Shown: positions 32,383-40,607 of the stretch, piece by piece
Layout of the letters: each line of letters opens with the position of its first letter
Numbering within the stretch: position 1 is the stretch's first letter
DNA from: CAIKZY01 sp044374195
GTDB lineage: Bacteria; Actinomycetota; Actinomycetes; S36-B12
Direction of reading: 5' to 3'
Length of the DNA: 41,248 bases
Assembly (NCBI GenBank): GCA_044374195.1
Contig: JBILOY010000020.1
Span: 1-41,248, forward strand
Program-made: the position numbers and the translations under genes
The notes under the pieces: generated by a model
Seen by the model: only the letters and a program-made list of their open reading frames with translations
Told to the model about the DNA's origin: nothing
Database searches by the model: none

Positions 32383-34206
32383 ATGATCACTGGTCTGGAA
32401 AACGCACCCACCAAGAACGCCAAGCTGCTGTCCTGGGTGGCCGAGATGGTCGAACTCGCTCAGCCCGACCAGGTTGTCTGGTGCGATGGGTCGCAGGCCG
32501 AATGGGATCGCCTCACTCAGCAGATGGTCGACGCCGGCACGTTCATTCGCCTGAACCCGGAGATTCGTCCGAACTCCTTCCTCGCTCGCTCGAGCCCCAG
32601 CGATGTCGCTCGCGTCGAGGATCGCACCTACATCTGCTCGCAGAATCCCGAGGATGCCGGCCCGACCAACAACTGGGCTGATCCCGCAGAGATGCGCGGC
32701 ACGCTGAACGGTCTGTTCGCGGGCTCGATGCGTGGTCGCACGATGTATGTCGTTCCGTTCTCGATGGGCCCGTTGGGTTCGCGCATCTCGCAGCTCGGCG
32801 TCGAAATCACCGACTCGCCCTACGTCGTGGTCAACATGCGCATCATGACTCGTATGGGCCAGGCAGCGCTCGACATCATCGGCGAGAACGGCGACTTCGT
32901 TCCCGCTGCGCACACGGTCGGCTACCCGCTGATCGACGAGGCCGGTAATCGTCGCGATGACGTTTCCTGGCCGTGCAATGACACCAAGTACATCGTGCAC
33001 TTCCCCGAGACTCGCGAGATCTGGTCGTACGGGTCCGGTTACGGCGGAAACGCACTCCTGGGCAAGAAGTGCTTCGCACTTCGCATCGCCTCGGCAATGG
33101 CACGTGATGAGGGCTGGCTCGCCGAGCACATGCTCATTCTCAAGCTCACCTCGCCGACCAACGATGTCCGCTACATCACCGCGGCCTTCCCGTCGGCCTG
33201 TGGCAAGACCAACCTCGCAATGCTTGAGCCCACGGTTCCGGGCTGGAAGGTCGAGACCGTCGGCGACGACATCGCTTGGATGCGCTTCGGTGATGACGGT
33301 CGCCTCTACGCGATCAACCCCGAGGCAGGCTTCTTCGGTGTCGCACCGGGCACCGGCATGGAGACCAATGCCAACGCGGTCAAGACCTTGTACGCGAACT
33401 GCATCTTCACCAACGTCGCGCTTACTGATGATGGCGATATCTGGTGGGAGGGTCTGACCCCCGAGAAGCCCGCTCACCTGATCGACTGGAAGGGCAACGA
33501 CTGGACCCCGGCCTCCGCCGATCCGTCGAGCCACCCGAATGCGCGCTTCACCGCACCCGCGGATCAGTGCCCGTCGATCGCCCCGAACTTCGAGGATCCC
33601 GCCGGTGTTCCGATCGACGCGATCCTCTTCGGCGGTCGCCGCGCCACGAACGTTCCGCTCGTCACTGAGTCCCTCGACTGGCAGCACGGCGTGTTCATGG
33701 GCTCGTCTGTCTCGTCTGAGACCACTGCAGCTGCCGTGGGCGCTGTCGGTGAACTGCGCCGCGATCCCTTCGCGATGCTGCCCTTCTGCGGCTACAACAT
33801 GGCCGACTACTGGGGTCACTGGCTCAAGGTCGGCAAGCAGACCACGGCCGACAAGCTGCCGAAGATCTACGCCGTCAACTGGTTCCGCAAGGACGACTCG
33901 GGCAGCTTCCTGTGGCCGGGCTTCGGTGACAACTCGCGCGTGCTCGAGTGGATTATTCGTCGACTCGAGGGCGACGCTCAGGCAGTCGACAGCCCGATTG
34001 GTCGCATGCCGGTCACTTCGGATCTCAATCTCGATGGCCTGTCGATCAGTGCCGATCAGCTCGAGCAGCTCTTCGCTGTCAGCCCCGATTCGTGGCTGGC
34101 CGAGTGCGATCTCACCGCTGAGTACTACGCCAAGTTCGGCGAGCACCTGCCGGCCGAGCTCGGCACTGAGCTCGAGGCACTTCGCGGGCGACTCGCCAGC
34201 GCATAA
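32383..34206 (+). CDS. pckG: Phosphoenolpyruvate carboxykinase (GTP)
   Basis: Converts oxaloacetate and GTP to PEP, CO2 and GDP at the start of gluconeogenesis, 607 aa, the usual length for the GTP enzyme. It has the P-loop with reactive Cys FPSACGKTNLAML, kinase-2 VGDDIAWMRFG, RTMYVVPFSMGPLGS near the N-terminus and NWFRKDDSGSFLWPGFGDN near the C-terminus. The ATG is preceded by GGAGCGAG. The 185 bp upstream hold no gene and presumably the promoter, though I cannot place it. A strong terminator follows. Confidence 0.98.
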   Translation: MITGLENAPTKNAKLLSWVAEMVELAQPDQVVWCDGSQAEWDRLTQQMVDAGTFIRLNPEIRPNSFLARSSPSDVARVEDRTYICSQNPEDAGPTNNWADPAEMRGTLNGLFAGSMRGRTMYVVPFSMGPLGSRISQLGVEITDSPYVVVNMRIMTRMGQAALDIIGENGDFVPAAHTVGYPLIDEAGNRRDDVSWPCNDTKYIVHFPETREIWSYGSGYGGNALLGKKCFALRIASAMARDEGWLAEHMLILKLTSPTNDVRYITAAFPSACGKTNLAMLEPTVPGWKVETVGDDIAWMRFGDDGRLYAINPEAGFFGVAPGTGMETNANAVKTLYANCIFTNVALTDDGDIWWEGLTPEKPAHLIDWKGNDWTPASADPSSHPNARFTAPADQCPSIAPNFEDPAGVPIDAILFGGRRATNVPLVTESLDWQHGVFMGSSVSSETTAAAVGAVGELRRDPFAMLPFCGYNMADYWGHWLKVGKQTTADKLPKIYAVNWFRKDDSGSFLWPGFGDNSRVLEWIIRRLEGDAQAVDSPIGRMPVTSDLNLDGLSISADQLEQLFAVSPDSWLAECDLTAEYYAKFGEHLPAELGTELEALRGRLASA

Positions 34207-34216
34207 GCGTCATCAC

Positions 34217-34251
34217 AGCAGAAGGGGCGGCCATCGGCCGCCCCTTCTGCT
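34217..34251. terminator. Bidirectional terminator between pckG and argF
   Basis: 16-bp stem (34217-34232 with 34236-34251) and a 3-nt loop ATC. It lies between two convergent genes. TTGTCTGT follows on the plus strand. Confidence 0.8.
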
Positions 34252-34265
34252 TGTCTGTGCGGGAA

Positions 34266-35258
34266 CTACGGGGCCATGGTGGCCACGAGTACGGCCTTGA
34301 TGCTGTGCATGCGATTCTGGGCCTGCTCGAACACGATGCTCGCCGGTGACTCGAAAACCTCATCGGTGACCTCTACTCCGCCAACGAGCCCGAAGTCGGC
34401 CTCGACCTTGCGGCCCACGGCCGTGTTGGCATCGTGGAAGGCGGGCAGGCAGTGCATGAACTTCGCATCAGTGCGGCCGGTGAGTGCCATGAGCACCGCA
34501 TCGACGCGGTAGGGCTTAAGGAGCGCCACGCGGCTTGCCCAGACCTCGGCAGGCTCACCCATCGACACCCACACATCAGTGTGGACGAACTGGGCACCTG
34601 GAATGCCGACGGCAGGATCGTCTGTGAGAGTGATGATCGCGCCGCTCTCGGCAGCACGTGCGGCAGCGAGCGCCTGCACGTCGTCACTCGGCCACAGATC
34701 CTTCGGTGCCACGATGCGAACGTCGGCGCCCATGATCGCGCCCATCACGAGCATCGAGTTGCCCATATTGCTGCGTGCATCGCCGATGTAGGCGTACGAA
34801 AGCTGGCCGGGTGCCGCATGTTCGCGCATGGTCTGGAAGTCAGCGAGCATCTGGGTCGGATGCCAGTCGTCGGTCAGCCCGTTGAACACCGGCACTGAGG
34901 AGTACTCGGCAAGCTCTTCGACGTTCGAATGGGCAGCGCCGCGGTACTCGATGCCGTCAAACAAGGTCGAGAGCACGCGAGCTGTATCGGCCATGGATTC
35001 CTTATGGCCGATCTGCGAGGTACTGGGGTCGAGGATGCTGACATGCCCGCCCTGGTCGCGCATGGCGACCTCGAAGGAGATCTTGGTACGAGTGGAGGTC
35101 TTCTCGAAGATGAGCGCGATCTGCCTGCCGACCAGTCGCTGCTTCTCGGTGCCCGCGGCTCGGGCCGACTTCAGCTCGGCAGCTAGCTCAAGCAGGGACT
35201 CGAGCTCAGCGCGGGTGAAGTCGGACTCCTTGAGGAAGTCGCGTCCGTAAAGCGTCAT
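34266..35258 (-). CDS. argF: Ornithine carbamoyltransferase
   Basis: Makes citrulline from ornithine and carbamoyl phosphate, 330 aa. The carbamoyl-phosphate motif is FEKTSTRTKISFEVAM, followed by the HPTQ loop (DDWHPTQMLAD) and the ornithine-binding HCLPAF. The N-terminus MTLYGRDFLKESDFT matches the family, which with TACCGT 6 nt before the ATG supports 35258 over the in-frame ATG at 35273. It is isolated from other arginine genes. A catabolic (arginine deiminase) role cannot be excluded, but no such genes are present. Confidence 0.95.
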   Translation of the reverse strand: MTLYGRDFLKESDFTRAELESLLELAAELKSARAAGTEKQRLVGRQIALIFEKTSTRTKISFEVAMRDQGGHVSILDPSTSQIGHKESMADTARVLSTLFDGIEYRGAAHSNVEELAEYSSVPVFNGLTDDWHPTQMLADFQTMREHAAPGQLSYAYIGDARSNMGNSMLVMGAIMGADVRIVAPKDLWPSDDVQALAAARAAESGAIITLTDDPAVGIPGAQFVHTDVWVSMGEPAEVWASRVALLKPYRVDAVLMALTGRTDAKFMHCLPAFHDANTAVGRKVEADFGLVGGVEVTDEVFESPASIVFEQAQNRMHSIKAVLVATMAP

Positions 35259-35264
35259 TGCCCA

Positions 35265-35270
35265 ACGGTA
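35265..35270 (-). promoter_or_regulatory. -10 element of argF (leaderless)
   Basis: Minus-strand TACCGT, 6 nt before the ATG at 35258. Confidence 0.45.
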
Positions 35271-35288
35271 CATGGGCAGGGCACCTGG

Positions 35289-35660
35289 CTATGCAATACC
35301 CAGAGCGCGGGGGCTGACGGCCATCGCGATGTCGTGCTCGGCTACGCGTAGGCCGTCACCCTTAGCCCTGGGGTAATTACGCGAGTCAAGGCGTGCGTAG
35401 ATGTGTTCACGCTCGACTTCGGAAAGTCCGCCCCACACCCCGTAAGGCTCACGAGCACGCACGGCGTAGTCGGCGCACTCGAGCCGCACGGTGCACGGGG
35501 CGCACACCTGCTTGGCTGAGCGATCCCGCTTCACGCGAGCAGAGCCGCGCTCATTTTGCGGATGGAAGAAGATCAGCGGGTCCACGTCGCGGCATGAGCC
35601 GCGCTCCTGCCAGAACCACTGTGCATCAACCGGTACCTGAGCCAAGGGTTGTTGCGGCAT
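35289..35660 (-). CDS. WhiB-family [4Fe-4S] transcriptional regulator
   Basis: Actinobacterial redox/nitric-oxide-responsive regulator, 123 aa. Four cluster cysteines C23, C53, C56 and C62 have the family spacing (C-x29-C-x2-C-x5-C). The GVWGGLSEVER turn follows, then a basic C-terminal segment (SRNYPRAKG). The ATG is preceded by AGAAGGAG. The 140 bp upstream hold its promoter region. The WhiB subgroup cannot be set by eye. This gene is strong evidence for Actinomycetota. Confidence 0.95.
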   Translation of the reverse strand: MPQQPLAQVPVDAQWFWQERGSCRDVDPLIFFHPQNERGSARVKRDRSAKQVCAPCTVRLECADYAVRAREPYGVWGGLSEVEREHIYARLDSRNYPRAKGDGLRVAEHDIAMAVSPRALGIA

Positions 35661-35762
35661 GTCCCCACTCCTTCTGCCGTGTGCGTTATCCGTTCACGCA
35701 TCACGTTAAGGGCATGGGCGCACTCGCTCGCAGGGACAAAAGTCCTTTTCTGGTGCTATTGG

Positions 35763-35790
35763 TCCGTTAGTGCGGTCAAATGACAACGGA
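35763..35790 (-). terminator. Weak hairpin downstream of thioredoxin gene
   Basis: TCCGTT (35763-35768) pairs with AACGGA (35785-35790) across a 16-nt loop. It follows the thioredoxin stop on the minus strand. No U-tract. Confidence 0.25.
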
Positions 35791-35800
35791 TTTCGCCGTG

Positions 35801-36190
35801 TTACTGGGCGGGTAGCTCGCCACCTTGTGCTTCGACCTGGGCGGCAATCTGTGCCCTGACGTCGTCCATGTTGATCTCGCGCACCTTTGCAACTAAATCG
35901 GCAAGCTGCGACTCCGGAAGTGCTCCGGGATTCGAATAGAGCACGACACCCTCGCGGATGGCCATCAACGTGGGAATCGAGGTGATGTTGAAGGCTCCGG
36001 CGAGCTGCTGCTCGGCTTCAGTGTCGACCTTTGCGAAGACGATGTCGGGGTTGGCCTCGGAGACCTTCTCGTAGGTCGGCGCGAACTGGCGGCACGGCCC
36101 GCACCACGCGGCCCAAAAGTCGATGAGCACGATCTCATTGCCACTGACCGTGTCGTTGAAGGTTGCCTCGGTGATGTCTGTGGTTGCCAT
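35801..36190 (-). CDS. trxA: Thioredoxin
   Basis: Disulfide reductase of 129 aa. Active site WCGPC (C30, C33) in FWAAWCGPCRQFAP and the cis-Pro in TSIPTL. The last 20-25 residues extend past the usual thioredoxin end and are acidic and Gln-rich. It has no signal peptide. TAGGCT 6 nt before the ATG points to a leaderless message. It is divergent from the DUF3039 gene across 55 bp. Other thioredoxins may exist in the genome, so the symbol is tentative. Confidence 0.93.
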   Translation of the reverse strand: MATTDITEATFNDTVSGNEIVLIDFWAAWCGPCRQFAPTYEKVSEANPDIVFAKVDTEAEQQLAGAFNITSIPTLMAIREGVVLYSNPGALPESQLADLVAKVREINMDDVRAQIAAQVEAQGGELPAQ

Positions 36191-36196
36191 GACTTA

Positions 36197-36202
36197 AGCC
36201 TA
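36197..36202 (-). promoter_or_regulatory. -10 element of thioredoxin gene (leaderless)
   Basis: Minus-strand TAGGCT, 6 nt before the ATG at 36190. Confidence 0.5.
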
Positions 36203-36233
36203 GGGAGTGCCCGCGAGCGATGCAGATCGGATC

Positions 36234-36239
36234 TACAAT
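36234..36239 (+). promoter_or_regulatory. -10 element of DUF3039 gene (leaderless)
   Basis: TACAAT, the closest to consensus in the window, lies 6 nt before the ATG at 36246. Confidence 0.6.
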
Positions 36240-36245
36240 TCCTTC

Positions 36246-36533
36246 ATGGCCGCTTACCTGATGTCGACCCCCCTGGATGCCCCGTCGATCGAGGGCAGCA
36301 CCCTGCTCGAGGAGCGCACTGAGTTCAGCATCGATGATGGTGACCACGAGCGCTTCGCGCATTACGTCGAGAAGGCCAAGATTATGGAGAGCGCAGTCAC
36401 GGGGATTCCGATCAAGGCGCTCTGCGGGAAGACCTGGGTACCCAATCGTGACCCTTCTCGCTTCCCGATCTGCCCGGAGTGCCAGGCGATCCACGCGGGA
36501 CTACCCCGCGGTGGCGACAACAAGGACTCCTGA
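36246..36533 (+). CDS. DUF3039 family protein
   Basis: Small conserved actinobacterial protein, 95 aa. LLEERTEFSIDDGDHERFAHYVEKAKIMESAVTG is followed by ALCGKTWVPNRDPSRFPICPEC, in which C-x-G and CPEC probably form a zinc ribbon. Its function is unknown. The ATG at 36246 is supported by TACAAT 6 nt upstream; an internal ATG at 36261 is the alternative. Its stop overlaps a possible CTG start of the next gene. Confidence 0.88.
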   Translation: MAAYLMSTPLDAPSIEGSTLLEERTEFSIDDGDHERFAHYVEKAKIMESAVTGIPIKALCGKTWVPNRDPSRFPICPECQAIHAGLPRGGDNKDS

Positions 36534-37912
36534 TCTACGGCCCGGCGCTGGCTAGCGAAACCCCGCCACGATCCATCTGGCAGGGCGACCTCGCGCCGAT
36601 CACCATCGGAGTCGTCGTCCTCATCACGCTTAATGCCTTCGAAGCTATCGGCTCGATTACCGCCATGCCTATCGTGGCCAGTGAGCTTGGCATGCTCGCT
36701 GACTACACCTGGGCATTCAATGCGTACACCGTGGCGTCATTGTTCTCGATGGTGGTCTCCGGCCTCTGGGGCGATGCGCGTGGGCCGCGAGGTCCGCTGG
36801 TCGCAGGTATCACATGCTTCTTCCTTGGTTCGGTGACCTGCGGCTTAGCTGCCAGCCTGCCTCTTCTCGTCATCGGACGAGGCCTGCAGGGCATGGGTGG
36901 CGGTGCGGTGATGGTCACCGCGTACCTCATCATCGCCCGGGTGTATCCGGAAAGCTTGCGTCCCAGGGCATTCTCGGCACTCTCTGCCGCCTGGATGCTG
37001 CCATCGATCATGGGCCCGTTCATCGCCGGCTGGCTCGCCGACTCTTTGAGTTGGCGATTCGTCTTCTGGATCGTCCCGATCTTCATCATCCCCGTGGCAG
37101 TGCTACTGGTTCCTCGGATCGGTCGATATCAAGGCGGTGAGCCGCATCCAAAGTGGCGATCACGTCTGCTGGCCGGCGCGGTGGCCACCATCGGACTCTT
37201 CCTTTTGCAGGACGGCGCGCTGCGACTGTCAGTGTTCGGATACGCCGAAGCTGTACTCGGCGTGGTGATCTTGCTCCTGGCTGTGCGCAAGGTCCTTCCC
37301 ACAGGAGCACTGTCACTTCGGCGCGGGCTGCCGGCGACCGTGATGATGCGCGCCTTCTTCGCCGCCTCGTACTTCTCAGCTGAGGTGTTCATTCCCCTTG
37401 CCCTGGTCCAGATCAGGGGAGTCAGCCTCACGTTGGCCGGCCTAACGATTGGTGTCTCGGCTGTGGCGTGGGCCGGAGGTTCCTACCTGCAGTCACGTCT
37501 GTCAGCCACGAAGGATCGCTCCACCACCGTTCGTGCCGGTGCTGTTGTCATTGCTATTGCCATCATGACGGTGCCGCTGTCACTGAATGATTCATGGCCG
37601 GCATGGACCGCGGGAGTCTCATGGATCATCGCCTCCGCGGGCATGGGCTTGGCTATTCCGTCGATCTCGGTTCAGGTGTTCCGGCTCTCGCCCCAGCAGG
37701 ATCAGGGCGTCAACTCTGCCGCGATCCAGATTGCGGACGCGATCGGATTCTCGGTGGGGGTAGCGGTGCTCGGGATCGGCTACGCGGTTGCCGTAGCCCA
37801 TGGTGGGGCGACCGCGGGGACCTTCACGGGCCTGTGGCTGGCCTCGGCCGCCATTGCGGTCGTCGCGATTGGCCTAGCCGGCCGGATGCGTCCGCGCGCC
37901 GCTACCCAGTGA
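36479..37912 (+). CDS. MFS transporter (DHA2/EmrB-QacA-like)
   Basis: Drug-exporter-type major facilitator, 477 aa with about 14 hydrophobic segments. It has LWGDARGPRGPL, a form of the loop 2-3 signature, and GRGLQGMGGGAVMVTAYLI, typical of motif C-like regions in DHA2 pumps. The start is uncertain. The only usual start codon before the first helix is the GTG at 36479, inside the DUF3039 gene. A CTG at 36530, overlapping the DUF3039 stop as CTGA with AAGGA 3 nt upstream, is a plausible non-standard start. The substrate is unknown. Confidence 0.88.
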   Translation: MPGDPRGTTPRWRQQGLLIYGPALASETPPRSIWQGDLAPITIGVVVLITLNAFEAIGSITAMPIVASELGMLADYTWAFNAYTVASLFSMVVSGLWGDARGPRGPLVAGITCFFLGSVTCGLAASLPLLVIGRGLQGMGGGAVMVTAYLIIARVYPESLRPRAFSALSAAWMLPSIMGPFIAGWLADSLSWRFVFWIVPIFIIPVAVLLVPRIGRYQGGEPHPKWRSRLLAGAVATIGLFLLQDGALRLSVFGYAEAVLGVVILLLAVRKVLPTGALSLRRGLPATVMMRAFFAASYFSAEVFIPLALVQIRGVSLTLAGLTIGVSAVAWAGGSYLQSRLSATKDRSTTVRAGAVVIAIAIMTVPLSLNDSWPAWTAGVSWIIASAGMGLAIPSISVQVFRLSPQQDQGVNSAAIQIADAIGFSVGVAVLGIGYAVAVAHGGATAGTFTGLWLASAAIAVVAIGLAGRMRPRAATQ

Positions 37913-37967
37913 GCGGGGAACGGCATCTGAGAGGATTCGGCCAGAAGATCCCTAAAAAAGGAGTGTC

Positions 37968-38876
37968 ATGTCGCGTCGTCTGCTCGCCCCCGTCCTGATC
38001 GTCGCTGCCGCGAGCTTGCTGCTCGCCGCCTGCGGCCAGGAGTCCACCCCGTCTGCTGCTTCGACTGCGGCTGCCTCGACCGCTGCCTCCGCTGCCGCGA
38101 CCGATGAGTGCTCGCCCGCAAACCTGACCACTATCACCGGCGGCCAGCTGACCATCGGAACCGACTCGCCCGCGTACCCGCCCTACTTCGTTACTGAAGA
38201 CCCCGCCATGGAAAACGGCGATCCGACCAGCGGTCTGGGCTTCGAGTCCGCGCTCGCCTATGCAGTCGCTGAAGGACTCGGCTTCACCAAGGATCAAGTG
38301 AAGTGGGAGGTCGTGCCGTTCAACTCTTCGTACGCCCCCGGTGACAAGAACTTCGACTTCGACATCAACCAGATCTCGATCACGCCCGAGCGTGCGGAGG
38401 TCGTCGACTTCTCTGACGGTTACTACACGGTGAATCAGGCCGTTGTCGCTCTCGCAGATTCCCCGATCGCTGGTGCCACCACGATCGCCGAGCTGCAGAA
38501 GGCGAACCTGGGCGCCCAGGTCGGTACCACCTCGGCGAAGTTCATCGACGAGGTCGTCATGCCCACCAACCAGGCACAGATCTTCAACGACACCAACGAT
38601 GCCAAGAGCGCGATGCAGGCCGGCCAGATCGACGGTCTCGTCGTCGACCTGCCCACGGCCTTCTACATCACCGCTGCAGAGATCGAGAACAGCAAGATCG
38701 TCGGCCAGTTCGCAGCACAGGAAGGCGGCGAACAGTTCGGCCTGCTCTTCGCCAAGGGCAACCCGCTGGTTACCTGCGTGAACAAGGTGCTCGGTGAGCT
38801 CAAGGCATCCGGTGAGCTGCAGGCGATTCAGGATCAGTGGCTCGCAGGCGAGTCCGCCCCCTACATCAAGCAGTAG
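37968..38876 (+). CDS. Amino-acid ABC transporter substrate-binding lipoprotein
   Basis: Binding protein of a polar amino-acid importer, 302 aa. It has a lipoprotein signal with lipobox LAAC (C22), then an Ala/Ser/Thr-rich linker to about residue 45. The two-lobed domain follows (family 3 type: FESALAYAVAEGLGF, DFDINQISITPERAEVVDFSDGYY). The ATG follows AAAAAAGGAGTG. It is the first of three importer genes. An inverted repeat after the gene may favour its higher expression. Specificity is not readable. Confidence 0.94.
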   Translation: MSRRLLAPVLIVAAASLLLAACGQESTPSAASTAAASTAASAAATDECSPANLTTITGGQLTIGTDSPAYPPYFVTEDPAMENGDPTSGLGFESALAYAVAEGLGFTKDQVKWEVVPFNSSYAPGDKNFDFDINQISITPERAEVVDFSDGYYTVNQAVVALADSPIAGATTIAELQKANLGAQVGTTSAKFIDEVVMPTNQAQIFNDTNDAKSAMQAGQIDGLVVDLPTAFYITAAEIENSKIVGQFAAQEGGEQFGLLFAKGNPLVTCVNKVLGELKASGELQAIQDQWLAGESAPYIKQ

Positions 38877-38886
38877 CACCAACGCT

Positions 38887-38912
38887 GGCGAAGGCCCTCG
38901 ATAGTCTTCGCC
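38887..38912 (+). other. Intercistronic inverted repeat
   Basis: GGCGAAG (38887-38893) pairs with CTTCGCC (38906-38912) across 12 nt. It lies between binding protein and permease, where such stems often protect the upstream message or reduce read-through. It contains TAGTCT (38902-38907), 6 nt before the permease GTG. Confidence 0.45.
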
Positions 38913-38913
38913 C

Positions 38914-39777
38914 GTGAACGCTCCTACGCCCGGCACTGAGGTCGCATACGTCGACCCTCAGCGCCGGGCGTTGGTGCGTCAGCGCGCCCGCCGCAACGCC
39001 CTCATCGGCATGGGCAGCCTGATCGGCTTCGTCGTAGTGATCTCGGTGATCGTCTCTCAGACCCCCGGCTGGCCGGTGGTGCAGGAGACCTTCTTCAACG
39101 GCGAGGAGTTCGTCCAAACATTCCCGGGCCTGCTCGACGCCTTCATGCTCAACGTGCGCATCTTCTTGATCGCCGAGCCGCTGATCTTGATAGTCGGCCT
39201 ACTGGTCGCTCTTGCGCGAACATTGAAGTCGCCGATCTTCCTGCCGTTGCGGGTCCTCGCGACCTTGTATGTCGACATCTTTCGCGGGATACCGACGATC
39301 CTCGTGATCTTCTTGCTCGGCTTCGGTGTACCGGCACTTCGCCTGGCCGGCTTTCCCAACGGTGCGATCTTCTGGGGCACCACTGCGCTAGTGCTCTCGT
39401 ACGGCGCCTATGTTGCCGAGGTCTTCCGCGCAGGTATCGGCTCAGTGCACCCGAGTCAGCAGATGGCCGCACGATCACTTGGCCTCAGTACCTGGCAGAC
39501 CAATCGCTTTGTCGTGCTTCCGCAGGCCGTGCGCAACGTAGTGCCGCCTCTGCTCAATGACTTCATCTCCCTTCAGAAGGACACCGCACTCGTTGCCGTA
39601 CTTGGCCCGATCGAGGTCCTGCGACAGGCTCAAATCGATACGTCGTCATCCTTCAACTACACGCCCTACGTCGGTGCAGCCCTCATCTTCATTGCTCTCA
39701 CGATTCCCATGAGTCGCTTCGCGGACTGGGTGCAGGAGCGATCAGCGCGCCGTCGCCGCGCGGGAGGTGGCGTATGA
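38914..39777 (+). CDS. Amino-acid ABC transporter permease
   Basis: Membrane subunit of the importer, 287 aa, HisM/GlnP type. One helix (about 30-50) precedes the transport domain. The EAA loop SVHPSQQMAARSLGLSTWQ contacts the ATPase. About five more helices follow and the tail is arginine-rich. The GTG start has no ribosome site but has TAGTCT 6 nt upstream, so a separate leaderless message is possible. It overlaps the ATPase gene by 4 bp (ATGA). Confidence 0.94.
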   Translation: MNAPTPGTEVAYVDPQRRALVRQRARRNALIGMGSLIGFVVVISVIVSQTPGWPVVQETFFNGEEFVQTFPGLLDAFMLNVRIFLIAEPLILIVGLLVALARTLKSPIFLPLRVLATLYVDIFRGIPTILVIFLLGFGVPALRLAGFPNGAIFWGTTALVLSYGAYVAEVFRAGIGSVHPSQQMAARSLGLSTWQTNRFVVLPQAVRNVVPPLLNDFISLQKDTALVAVLGPIEVLRQAQIDTSSSFNYTPYVGAALIFIALTIPMSRFADWVQERSARRRRAGGGV

Positions 39778-40514
39778 GCGAGTCGATGCTGGACGTTTCG
39801 GGAGTCTGGAAGTCCTTCGAGGGGCATCCGGTGCTGCGGGGCCTCGATCTCACGATCGGTCATCACCAGGCGGTCGTGCTCATCGGAGCATCGGGGTCGG
39901 GCAAGTCGACCTTGCTGCGCTGCATCAACGGCCTTGTCATGGTTGATGCCGGTCGCATCGTGCTCGATGGCGAACTAGACATCACCTCGTTCGACACCGA
40001 TATGGACGCTGCGCGCCGACGCATCGGCATCGTCTTCCAGTCGTACAACCTCTTCCCGCATATGAGCGTGCTCGACAACGTTGCTCTCGCGCCCCGCAAG
40101 GTGCTTGGTCGCTCCAAGGCGGAGAGCATCGATGCAGCGCGTGCCCTGCTAGCGCGATTTGGCCTTGAAGCGAAAGCCGATGAGTACCCCGACCGACTGT
40201 CGGGCGGACAGGCCCAGCGAGTGGCCATCGTGCGCGCACTGGCCATGGAACCCGAACTCATGCTCTTCGACGAGATCACCTCAGCCCTAGATCCACTGCT
40301 CGTGGGCGAAGTACTCGAGGCCGTGCGCGAGCTCAAGGAGTCCGGACTCACGCTTCTCATGGCTACACACGAGATGGGCTTCGCACGCGAGGTAGCCGAC
40401 AAGGTGTGCTTCCTGAAAGACGGGATTGTCCTCGAGCAGGGGACACCCGAAGTGATCTTCAGTGCCCCGCAGCGCGAGGAAACTCGTGAATTCCTCGCAC
40501 GCGTACTGGGCTAG
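39774..40514 (+). CDS. Amino-acid ABC transporter ATP-binding protein
   Basis: ATPase of the importer, 246 aa, GlnQ/HisP type. It has Walker A GASGSGKSTLLRC, Q-loop FQSYNLFPHMSVLDN, signature LSGGQAQRVAIVRAL, Walker B LMLFDEITSALDP and the switch His in MATHEMGFA. In DEITSALDP the usual Pro-Thr of DEPTSALDP is Ile-Thr, common in this subgroup. It is coupled to the permease by a 4-bp overlap. It completes the binding-protein, permease and ATPase set. Confidence 0.95.
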   Translation: MSESMLDVSGVWKSFEGHPVLRGLDLTIGHHQAVVLIGASGSGKSTLLRCINGLVMVDAGRIVLDGELDITSFDTDMDAARRRIGIVFQSYNLFPHMSVLDNVALAPRKVLGRSKAESIDAARALLARFGLEAKADEYPDRLSGGQAQRVAIVRALAMEPELMLFDEITSALDPLLVGEVLEAVRELKESGLTLLMATHEMGFAREVADKVCFLKDGIVLEQGTPEVIFSAPQREETREFLARVLG

Positions 40515-40607
40515 AGGGGTGTCGTACGAGGGGTTTTCCCGCTTCCGCCCCTAAAGTCGAGGCGTCACGGGTGCATACGGCACCCCACTCGCATGGAGGT
40601 ACAACCC

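Noticed and set aside
32380..34146. Very long open frame antisense to pckG (588 codons)
   Set aside because: It is a by-product of high-GC third positions opposite a highly conserved gene. Its translation has no recognisable motif and no ribosome site.
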